A DNA stretch of 64,000 nucleotides from NCBI GenBank assembly GCA_963971575.1, contig OZ020616.1:3554924-3618923 (forward strand), in the 5' to 3' direction. Positions within the stretch are counted from its first letter, which is position 1. Each line of letters begins with the position of its first letter. The position numbers were made by a program, and so were the translations under genes. This document shows positions 63,700 through 64,000 of the stretch, in pieces. The DNA comes from Liopterus haemorrhoidalis (taxonomy: Eukaryota > Arthropoda > Insecta > Coleoptera > Dytiscidae). A model generated the notes under the pieces. It saw nothing but the letters and a program-made list of their open reading frames with translations, had not been told where the DNA came from and did not search any database.

Positions 63700-64000
63700 A
63701 AAAAAAACTCAAAAAAGGTTAGAGAGAGAGACTTCCGGTTAGAATTTTTGGATTCTCCATAGTTTATTTAGTCTAGAAATAATTTGAGGCTTTAATCGTT
63801 TACCGCGTTTTGACAATTTTTTAATGACATATTTTACATTATTTATGAAATATGTGAAATTTAAAAAAAAATAACTCAAAAACGGTTAGAGATAGCGACC
63901 TGCGGTTGAAATTTTTGGATTATCCCTAGTTTATTTTGTCTAGAAAAAAATTGAGCCTTTAATTGTTTAATGCGTTTTGAGATTATGACATTTTTTTAAA
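63700..64000. repeat. tandem repeat of about 166 bp, runs off the window
   Basis: AACTCAAAAAAGGTTAGAGA, CTTCCGGTTAGAATTTTTGG and CTAGAAATAATTTGAGGCTT recur from about 63871 (AACTCAAAAACGGTTAGAGA, CCTGCGGTTGAAATTTTTGG, CTAGAAAAAAATTGAGCCTT). At least 1.8 units are visible, about 80 percent alike by eye. Confidence 0.7.

Noticed and set aside
55740..64000. Upstream sws exons (membrane anchor and cyclic-nucleotide domain 1)
   Set aside because: I searched the minus strand by eye for the expected motifs and found none. They probably lie beyond the window.

Overview
The window looks like insect nuclear DNA. It is AT-rich, has very long introns, and is dense with short inverted-repeat transposons of kinds common in arthropods (Tc1/mariner, hAT, PIF/Harbinger, piggyBac-like, THAP-bearing, LINE remnants, one solo LTR). 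I cannot name the species. I see no prokaryotic feature, tRNA, rRNA or CRISPR array.

The only host gene I can support is the 3' two thirds of swiss cheese / neuropathy target esterase (sws; PNPLA6/7 family). It lies on the minus strand from 55733 down to a stop codon at 3276-3274. I rebuilt 16 exons with GT/AG junctions and matching phases. They give about 890 codons when one of the two alternative 117-bp exons is used. In order the protein has the linker and second cyclic-nucleotide-binding-like domain (55.7-54.7 kb), the third such domain (53.4-50.9 kb), the conserved region before the patatin domain (50.8-38.2 kb), the patatin-type lysophospholipase domain (GGGGARG at 38.0 kb, GVSIG nucleophile at 36.8 kb, catalytic Asp on an exon that exists in two versions at 16.0 and 12.7 kb), and an acidic C-terminal tail (3.5-3.3 kb). 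The N-terminal membrane anchor and first cyclic-nucleotide domain must lie beyond 64 kb. I found no trace of them at 55.7-64 kb.

Region by region: 0.2-2.9 kb is a 48-bp satellite in two opposed arms, each with its own higher-order pattern, ending about 200 bp from the gene's likely poly(A) signal. 3.3-16 kb holds the last exons, with introns carrying mariner, pogo-like, palindromic and hAT elements and a LINE tail. 16-35 kb is one intron of 18.9 kb with PIF/Harbinger derivatives, several mariners and nested palindromes. 35-42 kb holds five patatin-region exons among hairpin elements. 42-50.6 kb is an 8.9-kb intron with a four-level transposon nest and a 3.2-kb composite element. 50.6-55.7 kb holds five exons, with a solo LTR and MITEs close to splice sites. 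55.7-64 kb is non-coding in what I can see and includes a 598-bp-arm palindromic retroelement with a hammerhead-like motif.

The most interesting items are the paired catalytic exons of sws, the crowding of transposon ends next to its splice sites, the palindromic retroelement with a 12-bp target duplication, the plant-Stowaway-like mariner remnant at 14.3-14.7 kb, and the opposed-arm satellite.
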